A stretch of DNA of 64,000 bases from Luidia sarsii (lineage: Eukaryota; Echinodermata; Asteroidea; Paxillosida; Luidiidae), in NCBI GenBank assembly GCA_949987565.1, contig OX465107.1:6462112-6526111 (forward strand), given 5' to 3'. Position 1 is the first letter of the stretch; every line of letters starts with the position of its first letter. The notes beneath the pieces are model-generated. The model saw only the letters and a list, made by a program, of their open reading frames with translations, had not been told where the DNA came from and ran no database searches. The translations under genes and the position numbers were made by a program. Below, piece after piece: positions 1-9,930 of this stretch.

Positions 1-60
1 GGTCGGCAAAGAGTGACTGGGGAGCAACCTATGCTTTGCAAGTTAGTATTTCCATCAATA
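1..60. repeat. Partial monomer cut by the window start
   Basis: This is the last quarter of a type b monomer, with GGTCGGCAAAGAGTGACTGG and CAAGTTAGTATTTCCATC. The array therefore extends upstream of the window. Confidence 0.95.
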
Positions 61-107
61 TTAAGTTGACGATGCTACAATTTGTCCTACAAAATAGCCC
101 TGGGGTT

Positions 108-134
108 CCTCTGTCGAGAGGTAGTAAAACCTCT
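108..134 (+). other. Two mutually exclusive hairpins, representative copy
   Basis: CCTCT (108-112), AGAGG (117-121) and CCTCT (130-134) form a three-arm arrangement. The middle arm can pair with the first across the loop GTCG. It can also pair with the third as AGAGGT/ACCTCT across the loop AGTAAA. Both cannot form at once. Most monomers keep all three arms. No function is known to me and formation in DNA or RNA is inference. Confidence 0.6.
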
Positions 135-162
135 GAGATTGGGGAACATTTCTATTCATCAA

Positions 163-172
163 GTTCCAGAAC
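163..172 (+). other. GTTCCAGAAC inverted repeat, representative copy
   Basis: GTTC and GAAC form a short dyad around CA. The TTCnnGAA spacing equals a two-unit heat-shock-element core. About half of the monomers have GTTTCAGAAC instead, which breaks that spacing. A 10-bp match is weak evidence, and factor binding is speculation. Confidence 0.25.
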
Positions 173-205
173 AAGGGAACGAACCCCCATGTCTCAGGCC
201 GCTGC

Positions 206-217
206 GTGTGTACAGAC
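206..217 (+). other. GTGTGTACAGAC near-palindrome, representative copy
   Basis: The dyad is centred on TGTACA, and 12 bases pair with a single mismatch. It is one of the least variable stretches of the monomer. RsaI (GTAC) or BsrGI (TGTACA) sites should therefore occur about once per unit. No role is claimed. Confidence 0.45.
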
Positions 218-520
218 ACCTGTAAACAACGGACGGCGAAGGGAGACTGTAGTAGAAGTTATGCTTTGTACTTTAGTATTTCCTTCAATATTAAGTTGAC
301 GATGCTAAATTTTGGCCTACAAAATAGCCCTGGGGTTCCTCTGTCGAGAGGTAGTAAAACCTCTGAGATTGGGGAACATTTCTATTCATCAAGTTTCAGA
401 ACAAGAAAACGAACCCCCATGTCTTAGGCCACTGAGTGTGTACAGACACTTGAAAACAACGGTCGGCAAAGAGTGACTTCGGAGCAACCTTTGCTTTGCA
501 AGTTAGTATTTCCATCAATA

Positions 521-750
521 TTAAGTTGACGATGCTACAATTTGACCTACAAAATAGCCCTGGGGTTCCTCTGTCGAGAGATAGTAAAACCTCTGAGATT
601 GGGGAACATTTCTATTCATCAAGTTTCAGAACAAGGGAACGAACCTCCATGTCTCAGGCCGCTGAGTGTGTACAGACACTTGTAAACAACGGTCGGCAAA
701 GAGTGACTTGGGAGCAACCTATGCTTTGCAAGTTAGTATTTCCATCAATA
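521..750. repeat. Reference monomer, subfamily b (230 bp)
   Basis: The last third reads AGAGTGACTTGGGAGCAACC then GCAAGTTAGTATTTCCATC, which defines subfamily b. It carries the T form GTTTCAGAAC, the GCTGAG form before the GTGTGTACAGA element, and CACTTG after it. The hairpin site has GAGATAGTAAAACC, a G-to-A change in the shared stem arm. Confidence 0.92.
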
Positions 751-1209
751 TTAAGTTGACGATGCTACAATTTGTCCTACAAAATACCCCTGGCGTTCCT
801 CTGTGGAGAGGTAGTAAAACCTCTAAGATTGGGGAACATTTCTATTCATCAAGTTTCAGAACGAGGGAACGAACCTCCATTACTCAGGCCGCTGAGTGTG
901 TACAGACACTTGTAAACAACGGTCGGCAAAGAGTGACTTGGGAGCAACCTATGCTTTGCAAGATAGTATTTAATTCTATATTAAGTTGACAATCCTAAAT
1001 TTTGGCCTGAAAATAGCCTTGGGGTTCCTCTGTCGAGAGGTAGTAAAACCTCTAAGATTGGGGAACATTTCTATTCATCAAGTTCCAGAACAAGGGAACG
1101 AACCCCCATTTCTCAGGCCGCTGCGTGTGTACAGACACTTGTAAACAACGGACGGCGAAGGGAGACTGGAGTAGATGTTATGATTTGCGCTTTAGTATTT
1201 CCTTCAATA

Positions 1210-1438
1210 TTAAGTTGACGATGCTAATTTTTGCCCTGAAAATAGCCCTGGGGTTCCTCTGTCGAGAGGTAGTAAAACCTCTCAGTTTGGGGAACATTTC
1301 TTTTCATCAAGTTTCAGAACAAGGGAACGAACCTCCATGTCTCAGGCCGCTGCGTGTGTACAGACACTTGTAAACAACGGACGGCGAAGGGAGACTGGAG
1401 TAGATGTTATGATTTGCGCTTTAGTATTTCCTTCAAAA
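1210..1438. repeat. Reference monomer, subfamily d (229 bp)
   Basis: The middle has the one-base-shorter CCTGAAAATAG. The last third reads GGAGACTGGAGTAGATG, ATGATTTGCGCTTTAG and TTCCTTCAAAATT, which defines subfamily d. The following monomer usually begins TTAAGTTGATGATGC instead of TTAAGTTGACGATGC. Confidence 0.92.
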
Positions 1439-1668
1439 TTAAGTTGATGATGCTAAATTTTGGCCTACAAAATAGCCCTGGGGTTCCTCTGTCGAGAGGT
1501 AGTAAAACCTCTTAGATTGGGGAACATTTCTATTCATCAAGTTTCAGAACAAGGGAACGAACCCCCATGTCTCAGGCCGCAGCGTGTGTACAGACACTTG
1601 TAAACAACGGTCGGCAAAGAGTGACTTGGGAGCAACCTATGCTTTGTAAGTTAGTATTTCCTTCAATA

Positions 1669-1898
1669 TTAAGTTGACGATGCTAAATTTTGGCCTACAA
1701 AATAGCCCTGGGGTTCCTCTGTCGAGAGGTAGTAAAACCTCTCAATTTGGGGAACATTTCTTTTCATCAAGTTTCAGAACAAGGGAACGAACCTCCATTA
1801 CTCAGGCCGCTGAGTGTGTACAGACACTTCTAAACAATGAGCGGCAAAGAGTGACTAGAGAGAAACCTATGCTTTGCAAGATAGTATTTAATTCTAAA
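1669..1898. repeat. Reference monomer, subfamily c (230 bp)
   Basis: The last third reads ATGAGCGGCAAAGAG, ACTAGAGAGAAACC and GATAGTATTTAATTC, which defines subfamily c. Monomers that follow subfamily c usually begin TTAAGTTGACAATGC or TTAAGTTGACAATCC. The variant state at the start of one monomer is therefore coupled to the end of the previous one. Confidence 0.92.
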
Positions 1899-2354
1899 TT
1901 AAGTTGACAATGCTAAAATTTGGCCTACTAATAGCCCTGGGGTTCCTCTGTCGAGACGTACTAAAATTTCTCATTTGGGGGAACATTTCTATTCATTAAG
2001 TTTCAGAACAAGGGAACGAACCTCCATGTCTCAGGCCACTGCGTGTGTACAGACACTTGTAAACAACGGACGGCGAAGGGAGACTAGTAAAAGTTATGCT
2101 TTGTACTTTAGTATTTTCTTCAATATTAGGTTATCGATGCTAAATTTTGCCCTGAAAATAGCCCTGGGGTTCCTCTGTCGAGAGGTAGTACAACCTCTCA
2201 GTTTGGGGAACATTTCTTTTCATCAAGTTTCAGAACAAGGGAATGAACCTCCATGTCTCAGGTCGCTGCGTGTGTACAGACACCAGCAAACAGCGGACGG
2301 CAAAGAGTGACTCGAGAGAAACCTATGCTTTGCAAGATAGTATTTCCTTTAATA

Positions 2355-2572
2355 TTAAGTGGACGATGCTCAAATTTTGCCTACAAATAGCCCCGGGGTT
2401 CCTCTTTCAAGAAGTAGTAAAGCTTCTCATTTTGGGGAATATTTCTATTCATTAGGTTTCAGAACAAGGAAACGAACCTCCATGCTGCGTGTGTAAAGAC
2501 AATTGTCAACAACGGAGGCGAAGGTTGATTGGAGAGAAAGTTATGCTTTGAACGTTAGTATTTTGATCAACA
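2355..2572. repeat. 218-bp monomer with 10-bp deletion, always before the long variant
   Basis: CCATGCTGCGTG replaces the usual CCATG-TCTCAGGCCG-CTGCGTG, a 10-bp loss near 2484. GGAGGCG replaces GGACGGCG, losing one more base. The same shortened monomer precedes the long variant near 11195, 45347 and 57201. The CCATGCTGCGTG form also precedes the one near 63547. Confidence 0.85.
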
Positions 2573-2640
2573 TTAATTGGAAGATGTTAACATTTTGCCT
2601 ACAAATAGCCCAGGGGTTTCTTTGTCGAAACATTGATTTT

Positions 2641-2820
2641 CAAAGGTTGTATAGTAATCCTCTCAGATCTGTTCAGTCCAAAGACACACAAGGACAAGAG
2701 TAAAATTGTTCTTAAAGATCACCGTCCGTCTCTATTCAATGCAACGGGTCTCGCTGGATATTAAAAGGTTGGGTGGTCATCCTCTCAGACCTGTTCGTCC
2801 AAAGATACGAAAGGATATGC
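2641..2820. repeat. Diverged direct repeat, 122-bp offset, inside long variant
   Basis: AAAGGTTG...ATCCTCTCAGATCTGTTC near 2642-2671 reappears 122 bp later as AAAGGTTG...ATCCTCTCAGACCTGTTC. Both are followed by GTCCAAAGA, ACA and AAGGA-like sequence. About four of five bases agree over roughly 57 bp. The copy at 63637 has the two arms closer still (GGTTGGGTAGTACTCCTCTC against GGTTGGGTGGTCATCCTCTC), also 122 bp apart. Confidence 0.7.
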
Positions 2821-2830
2821 ATGACAGCGT

Positions 2831-2937
2831 CGGGTGAATATGGGGCGAGTTGTTCAGGTTTTCACTTGTATAGCTATTTGCGTGGTAGAGTGGTACGAAT
2901 AAGGGGCGAGGTATTTAGGTTTACTTTTGCGTAGGTC
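2831..2937. repeat. Diverged direct repeat, 61-bp offset, inside long variant
   Basis: GGGGCGAGTTGTTCAGGTTT at 2842 and GGGGCGAGGTATTTAGGTTT at 2903 lie 61 bp apart. Flanks are similar, GAATAT against GAATAA upstream and CTTGTATAG against TTTGCGTAG downstream. The 61-bp step is half of the 122-bp step of the other internal repeat. Confidence 0.6.
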
Positions 2938-3454
2938 TTAGTGAAGTAACGTTGGACAGGTAGCGGCAATACTTGGCCTTTACTGCAACCATATTATTAA
3001 GTTGACCATGCTAAATTTTGGCCTACAAATAGCCCCGGGGTTCCTCTATCGAGACGTAATAGAACCTCTCAGATTTGGGAACATTTTCTATTTATTAGGT
3101 TGCAGAACAAGGGAACGAACCTCCATGTCTCAGGCTGCTGCGTGTGTACAGACACCAGCAAAGAGCGGACGGCAAATAGTAACTAGAGAGAAAGCTATGC
3201 TTTGCAAGATAGTATTTAATTTTATAATAAGTTGACAATGCTAAAATTTGGCCTACAAAGAGCTCCGGGGTTCCTCTGTCGAGACGTACTACAATTTTTC
3301 ATTTAGGGGAACATTTCTATCATTAAGTTTCAGAACAAGGGAACGAACCTCCATGTATCAGGCTGCTGAGTGTGTACAGACACTTGTAAACAACGAGCGG
3401 CAAAGAGTGACTAGAGAGAAACCTATGCTTTGCAAGATAGTATTTAATTCTATA

Positions 3455-3489
3455 TTAAGTTGATTTGCGCTTTAGTATTTCCTTCAAAA
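3455..3489. repeat. 35-bp monomer remnant
   Basis: Two TTAAGTTGA start motifs lie only 35 bp apart. TTAAGTTGA at 3455 runs straight into TTTGCGCTTTAG, the last part of a type d monomer, and the next TTAAGTTGATG starts at 3490. This fits loss of about 194 bp, with TGA shared at the join. The equivalent place in the other block copies (near 12172 and 46320) continues with a normal monomer. Confidence 0.85.
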
Positions 3490-3719
3490 TTAAGTTGATG
3501 ATGCTAAATTTTGGCCTACAAAAAAGCCCTGGGGTTCCTCTGTCGAGAGGTAGTAAAACCTCTTAGATTGGGGAACATTTCTATTCATCAAGTTTCAGAA
3601 CAAGGGAACAAACCCCCATGTCTCAGGCCGCAGAGTGTGTACAGACACTTGTAAACAACGGTCGGCAAAGAGTGACTTGGGAGCAACCTATGCTTTGCAA
3701 GTTAGTATTTCCTTCAATA

Positions 3720-3949
3720 TTAAGTTGACGATGCTACAATTTGTCCTACAAAATAGCCCTGGGGTTCCTCTGTCGAGACGTAGTAATACCTCTAAGATTG
3801 AAAAATATTTCTGTTCATCAAGTTTCAGAACAAGGGAACGAACCTCCATGTCTCAGGCCGCTGAGTGTGTACAGACACTTGTAAACAATGAGCGGCAAAG
3901 AGTGACTAGAAAGAAACCTATGCTTTGCAAGATAGTATATCCATCAATG
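3720..3949. repeat. Monomer of the hairpin-disrupted subfamily (230 bp)
   Basis: This monomer has GTCGAGACGTAGTAATACC where most monomers have GTCGAGAGGTAGTAAAACC, and ATTGAAAAATATTTC where most have ATTGGGGAACATTTC. Most other members of the group read ATTGAAGAATATTTC. The same linked set of changes recurs as a block, for example near 4930, 7000, 8150, 16360, 18430, 25310, 40690 and 43910. Confidence 0.9.
3767..3793 (+). other. Same site with both hairpins disrupted
   Basis: The middle arm is AGACG instead of AGAGG, so one G-to-C change breaks pairing with both outer CCTCT arms. A nearby A-to-T change (AATACC for AAAACC) travels with it. The coupled state recurs in all hairpin-disrupted monomers I compared. 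Confidence 0.6.
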
Positions 3950-6339
3950 TTAAGTTGACGATGCTACAATTTGTCCTACAAAATAGCCCTGGCGTTCCTC
4001 TGTCGAGAGGTAGTAAAACCTCTAAGATTGGGGAACATTTCTATTCATCAAGTTCCAGAACAAGGGAACGAACCCCCATGTCTCAGGCCGCTGCGTGTGT
4101 ACAGACACCTGTAAACAACGGACGGCGAAGGGAGACTGTAGTAGAAGTTATGCTTTGTACTTTAGTATTTCCTTCAATATTAAGTTGACGATGCTAAATT
4201 TTGGCCTACAAAAAAGCCCGGGGGTTCCTCTGTCGAGAGGTAGTAAAACCTCTCAGTTTGGGGAACATTTCTTTTCATCAAGTTTCAGAACAAGGGAACG
4301 AACCTCCATGTCTCAGGCCGCTGAGTGTGTACAGACACTTGTAAACAACGGTCGGCAAAGAGTGACTTGGGAGCAACCTATGCTTTGCAAGTTAGTATTT
4401 CCATCAATATTAAGTTGACGATGCTACAATTTGTCCTACAAAATAGCCCTGGCGTTCCTCTGTCGAGAGGTAGTAAAACCTCTAAGATTGGGGAACACTT
4501 CTATTTATCAAGTTCCAGAACAAGGGAACGAACCCCCATGTCTCAGGCCGCTGCGTGTGTACAGACACTTGTAAACAACGGACGGCGAAGGGAGACTGTA
4601 GTAGAAGTTATGCTTTGTACTTTAAGTATTCTTTCAATATTAAGTTGACGATGCTAATTTTTGGTCTACAAAATAGCCCTGGGGTTCCTCTGTCGAGAGG
4701 TAGTAAAACCTCTGAGATTGGGGAACATTTCTATTCATCAAGTTTCAGAACAAGAAAACGAACCCCCATGTCTCAGGCCGCTGAGTGTATACAGACACTT
4801 GTAAACAACGGTCGGCAAAGAGTGACTTGGGAGCAACCTATGCTTTGCAAGTTAGTATTTCCTTCAATATTAAGTTGACGATGCTACAATTTGGCCAACA
4901 AAAAAGCCCTGGGGTTCCTCTGTCGAGACGTAGTAATACCTCTAAGACTGAAGAATATTTCTATTCATCAAGTTTCAGAACAAGGGAACGAACCTCTATG
5001 TCTCAGGCCGCTGCGTGTGTACAGACACTTGTCAACAACGGACGGCGAAGGGAGACTGTAGTAAAAGTTATGCTTTGTACTTTAGTATTTCCTTCAATAT
5101 TAGGTTACCGATGCTAAATTTTGCCCTGAAAATAGCCCTGGTGTTCCTCTGTCGAGAGGTAGTAAAACCTCTCAGTTTGGGGAACATTTCTTTTCATCAA
5201 GTTTCAGAACAAGGGAACGAACCTCCATGTCTCAGGCCGCTGAGTGTGTACAGACACTTGTAAACAACGAGCGGCAAAGAGTGAATAGAGAGAAACCTAT
5301 GCTTTGCAAGATAGTATTTAATTCTATATTAAGTTGACAATCCTAAATTTTGGCCTGAAAATAGCCCTGGCGTTCCTCTGTCGAGAGGTAGTAAAACCTC
5401 TAAGATTGGGGAACATTTCTATTCATCAAGTTCCAGAACAAGGGAACGAACCCCCATGTCTCAGGCCGCTGCGTGTGTACAGACACCTGTAAACAACGGA
5501 CGGCGAAGGGAGACTGGAGTAGATGTTATGATTAGCGCTTTAGTTTTTCCTTCAAAATTAAGATGATGATGCTAAATTTTGGCCTGAAAATAGACCCTGC
5601 GTACCTCTGTCGAGAGGTAGTAAAACGTCTTAGATTGGGGAACATTTCTTTTCATCAAGTTTCAGAACAAGAGAACGAACCTCCATGTCTCAGGCCGCTG
5701 CGTGTGTGCAGACACTTGTAAACAACGGACGGCGAAGGGAGACTGGAGTAGATGTTATGATTTGCGCTTAAGTATTTCCTTCAAAATTAAGTTGATGATG
5801 CTAAATTTTGGCCTACAGAATAGCCCTGGGGTTCCTCTGTCGAGAGGTAGTAAAACGTCTTAGATTGGGGAACATTTCTATTCATCAAGTTTCAGAACAA
5901 GGGAACAAACCCCCATGTCTCAGGCCGCAGCGTGTGTACAGACACTTGTAAACAACGGTCGGCAAAGAGTGACTTGGGAGCAACCTATGCTTTGCAAGTT
6001 AGTAATTAATTCTATATTAAGTAGACAATCCTAAATTTTGGCCTGAAAATAGCCGTGGCGTTTCTCTGTCGAGAGGGAGTAAAACCTCTAAGATTGGGGA
6101 ACATTTCTATTCATCAAGTTCCAGAACAAGGGAACGAACCCACATGTCTCAGGCCGCTGCGTGTGTACAGACACCTGTAAACAACGGACGGCGAAAGGAG
6201 ACTGTAGTAGAAGTTATGCTTTGTACTTTAGTATTTCCTTCAATATTAAGTTGACGATGCTAATTTTTGCCCTACAAAATAGCCCTGGGGTTCCTCTGTC
6301 GAGAGGTAGTCAAACCTCTGAGATTGGGGAACATTTCTT

Positions 6340-9300
6340 TTCATCAAGTTTCAGAACAAGGGAAGGAACCTCCATGTCTCAGGCCGCTGAGTGTGTACAG
6401 ACACTTGTAAACAACGGTCGGCAAAGAGTGACTGGAGAGCAACCTATGCTTTGCAAGTTAGTATTTCCATCAATATTAAGTTGACGATGCTACAATTTGT
6501 CCTTCAAAATAGTCCTGGCGTTCCTCTGTCGAGAGATAGTAAAACCTGTAAGATTGGGGAACATTTCTATTCATCAAGTTCCAGAACAAGGGAACGAACC
6601 CCCATGTCTCAGGCTGCTGCGTGTGTACAGACACCTGTAAACAACGGACGGCGAAGGGAAACTGTAGTAGAAGTTATGCTTTGTACTTTAGTATTTCCTT
6701 CAATATTAAGTTGACGATGCTAAATTTTGGCCTACAAAATAGCCCTGGGGTTCCTCTGTCGAGAGGTAGTAAAACCTCTGAGATTGGGGAACATTTCTAT
6801 TCATCAAGTTTCAGGACAAGAAAACGAACCCCCATGTCTCAGGCCGCTGAGTGTGTACAGACACTTGTAAACAACGGTCGGCAAAGAGTGATTTCGGAGC
6901 AACCTATGCTTTGCAAGTTAGTATTTCCATCAATATTAAGTTGACGATGCTACAATGTGACCTACAAAATAGCCCTGGGGTTCCTCTGTCGAGACGTAGT
7001 AATACCTCTAAGATTGAAGAATATTTCTATTCATCAAGTTTCAGAACAAGGGAACGAACCTCGATGTCTCAGGCCGCTGAGTGTGTAAAGACACTTGTAA
7101 ACAACGAGCGGCAAAGAGTGACTAGAGAGAAACCTATGCTTTGCAAGACAGTATTTAATTCTAAATTAAGTTGACAATGCTAAAATTTGGCCTACTAATA
7201 GCCGTGGGGTTCCTCTGTCGAGACGTACTAAATTTTCTCATTTGGGGGAACATTTCTTTTCATCAAGTTTCAGAACAAGGGAACGAACCTCCATGTCTCA
7301 GGCCACTGCGTGTGTACAGACACTTGTAAACAACGGACGGCGAAGGGAGACTGTAGTAAAAGTTATGCTTTGTACTTTAGTATTTCCTTCAATATTAGGT
7401 TATCGATGCTAAATTTTGCCCTGAAAATAGCCCTGGGGTTCCTCTGTCGAGAGGTAGTAAAACCTCTCAGTTTAGGGAACATTTCTTTTCATCAAGTTTC
7501 AGAACAAGGGAACGAACCTCCATGTCTCAGGCCGCTGAGTGTGTACAGACACTTGTAAACAACGAGCGGCAAAGAGTGAATAGAGAGAAACCTATGCTTT
7601 GCAAGATAGTAATTAATTCTATATTAAGTAGACAATCCTAAATTTTGGCCTGAAAATAGCCGTGGCGTTTCTCTGTCGAGAGGGAGTAAAACCTCTAAGA
7701 TTGGGGAACATTTCTATTCATCAAGTTCCAGAACAAGGGAACGAACCCACATGTCTCAGGCCGCTGCGTGTGTACAGACACCTGTAAACAACGGACGGCG
7801 AAAGGAGACTGTAGTAGAAGTTATGCTTTGTACTTTAGTATTTCCTTCAATATTAAGTTGACGATGCTAATTTTTGCCCTACAAAATAGCCCTGGGGTTC
7901 CTCTGTCGAGAGGTATTCAAACCTCTTAGATTGGGGAACATTTCTTTTCATCAAGTTTCAGAACAAGAAAACGAGCCCCATGTCTCAGGCAGCTGAGTGT
8001 GTACAGACACTTGTAAACAACGGTCGGCAAAGAGTGACTTGGGAGCAACCTATGCTTTGCAAGTTAGTATTTCCTTCAATATTAAGTTGACGATGCTACA
8101 ATTTGTCCTACAAAATAGCCCTGGGGTTCCTCTGTCGAGACGTAGTAATACCTCTAAGATTGAAGAATATTTCTGTTCATCAAGTTTCAGAACAAGGGAA
8201 GGAACCTCCATGTCTCAGGCCGCTGAGTGTGTACAGACACTTGTAAACAACGGTCGGCAAAGAGTGACTGGGGAGCAACCTATGCTTTGCAAGTTAGTAT
8301 TTCCATCAATATTAAGTTGACGATGCTACAATTTGTCCTTCAAAATAGCCCTGGCGTTCCTCTGTCGAGAGGTAGTAAAACCTCTAAGATTGGGGAACAT
8401 TTCTATTCATCAAGTTCCAGAACAAGGGAACGAACCCCCATGTCTCAGGCTGCTGCGTGTGTACAGACACCTGTAAACAACGGACGGCGAAGGGAAACTG
8501 TAGTAGAAGTTATGCTTTGTACTTTAGTATTTCCTTCAATATTAAGTTGACGATGCTAAATTTTGGCCTACAAAATAGCCCTGGGGTTCCTCTGTCGAGA
8601 GGTAGTAAAACCTCTGAGATTGGGGAACATTTCTATTCATCAAGTTTCAGGACAAGAAAACGAACCCCCATGTCTCAGGCCGCTGAGTGTGTACAGACAC
8701 TTGTAAACAACGGTCGGCAAAGAGTGATTTCGGAGCAACCTATGCTTTGCAAGTTAGTATTTCCATCAATATTAAGTTGACGATGCTACAATGTGACCTA
8801 CAAAATAGCCCTGGGGTTCCTCTGTCGAGACGTAGTAATACCTCTAAGATTGAAGAATATTTCTATTCATCAAGTTTCAGAACAAGGGAACGAACCTCGA
8901 TGTCTCAGGCCGCTGAGTGTGTAAAGACACTTGTAAACAACGAGCGGCAAAGAGTGACTAGAGAGAAACCTATGCTTTGCAAGACAGTATTTAATTCTAA
9001 ATTAAGTTGATGATGCTAAAATTTGGCCTACTAATAGCCGTGGGGTTCCTCTGTCGAGACGTACTAAATTTTCTCATTTGGGGGAACATTTCTTTTCATC
9101 AAGTTTCAGAACAAGGGAACGAACCTCCATGTCTCAGGCCACTGCGTCTGTACAGACACTTGTAAACAACGGACGGCGAAGGGAGACTGTAGTAAAAGTT
9201 ATGCTTTGTACTTTAGTATTTCCTTCAATATTAGGTTATCGATGCTAAATTTTGCCCTGAAAATAGCCCTGGGGTTCCTCTGTCGAGAGGTAGTAAAACC

Positions 9301-9930
9301 TCTCAGTTTAGGGAACATTTCTTTTCATCAAGTTTCAGAACAAGGGAACGAACCTCCATGTCTCAGGCCGCTGAGTGTGTACAGACACTTGTAAACAACG
9401 AGCGGCAAAGAGTGAATAGAGAGAAACCTATGCTTTGCAAGATAGTAATTAATTCTATATTAAGTAGACAATCCTAAATTTTGGCCTGAAAATAGCCGTG
9501 GCGTTTCTCTGTCGAGAGGGAGTAAAACCTCTAAGATTGGGGAACATTTCTATTCATCAAGTTCCAGAACAAGGGAACGAACCCACATGTCTCAGGCCGC
9601 TGCGTGTGTACAGACACCTGTAAACAACGGACGGCGAAAGGAGACTGTAGTAGAAGTTATGCTTTGTACTTTAGTATTTCCTTCAATATTAAGTTGACGA
9701 TGCTAATTTTTGCCCTACAAAATAGCCCTGGGGTTCCTCTGTCGAGAGGTATTCAAACCTCTGAGATTGGGGAACATTTCTTTTCATCAAGTTTCAGAAC
9801 AAGAAAACGAGCCCCCATGTCTCAGGCCGCTGAGTGTGTACAGACACTTGTAAACAACGGTCGGCATAGAGTGACTTGGGAGCAACCTATGCTTTGCAAG
9901 TTAGTATTTCCATCAATATTAAGTTGACGA
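6340..9930. repeat. Higher-order repeat, 1836 bp (8 monomers), two copies
   Basis: Sequence from about 6340 to 8090 recurs at +1836 bp. Rare markers repeat at that distance: GGGAAGGAACCTCCATG near 6360 and 8196, GTGATTTCGGAGC near 6889 and 8725, and AGTAATTAATTC at 7608 and 9444. The AGTAATTAATTC block is also found 1607 bp (7 monomers) before 7608, at 6001. The register is therefore mixed, 7 and 8 monomers. Confidence 0.85.

Larger units (their letters stand above)
61..290. repeat. Reference monomer, subfamily a (230 bp)
   Basis: Representative full monomer. It has GACGATGCTAC at the start, the 230-bp form CCTACAAAATAG, an intact double hairpin, the C form GTTCCAGAAC and the CACCTG form after the GTGTGTACAGA element. 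Its last third reads GGAGACTGTAGTAGAAG then GCTTTGTACTTTAG, which defines subfamily a. Similar monomers recur through the window, for example in the stretches starting near 3950, 6710 and 12630. Confidence 0.93.
291..1898. repeat. Irregular run of mixed monomers
   Basis: Seven monomers of types a, b, c and d, with hybrids, stand in no obvious repeating order. The monomer at 751-980 is a hybrid: it has type b GGGAGCAACC and ends with type c GATAGTATTTAATTC. Nothing other than satellite is present. Confidence 0.85.
2573..2996. repeat. 424-bp long variant monomer, copy 1
   Basis: The unit opens as a normal monomer (TTAATTGGAAGATG, then ATAGCCCAGGGGTTTC and GTCGAAAC). It then leaves the satellite consensus after about 70 bp and rejoins it at TTAAGTTGACC at 2997. 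About 350 bp of other sequence stands where about 160 bp of monomer would be, a net gain of 194 bp. TAGTAATCCTCTCAGAT near 2652 still resembles the satellite TAGTAAAACCTCTCAGAT, so part of the extra DNA may be satellite-derived. I see no target-site duplication, terminal inverted repeat or poly-A tail at the joins. Confidence 0.85.
1899..3454. repeat. Divergent-monomer block, copy 1
   Basis: This run of unusual monomers is repeated as a unit elsewhere. It starts with GACGTACTAAAATTTCTC monomers and passes through monomers with TTAGGTTATCG and CACCAGCAAACAGCGG. It includes a 218-bp monomer with a 10-bp deletion and the 424-bp long variant. It ends with two monomers having GAACATTTTCTATTTATTAG and TACAAAGAGCTCCGG. 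The copies resemble one another far more than their neighbours, so the block was spread as one piece. Confidence 0.85.
3490..6340. repeat. Irregular run of mixed monomers
   Basis: About 12 monomers of types a to d, including the hairpin-disrupted type near 3767 and 4930. A monomer near 5100 ends in TTAGGTTACCG instead of TTAAGTTGACG. A diagnostic block with AGTAATTAATTC and GAGAGGGAGTAAAACC begins at 6001. No non-satellite DNA is seen. Confidence 0.85.

Noticed and set aside
2573..2996. Transposon insertion as the source of the long variant
   Set aside because: I see no target-site duplication, inverted or long terminal repeat, poly-A tail or transposase-like frame at the joins. Kept as unexplained rather than called a mobile element.
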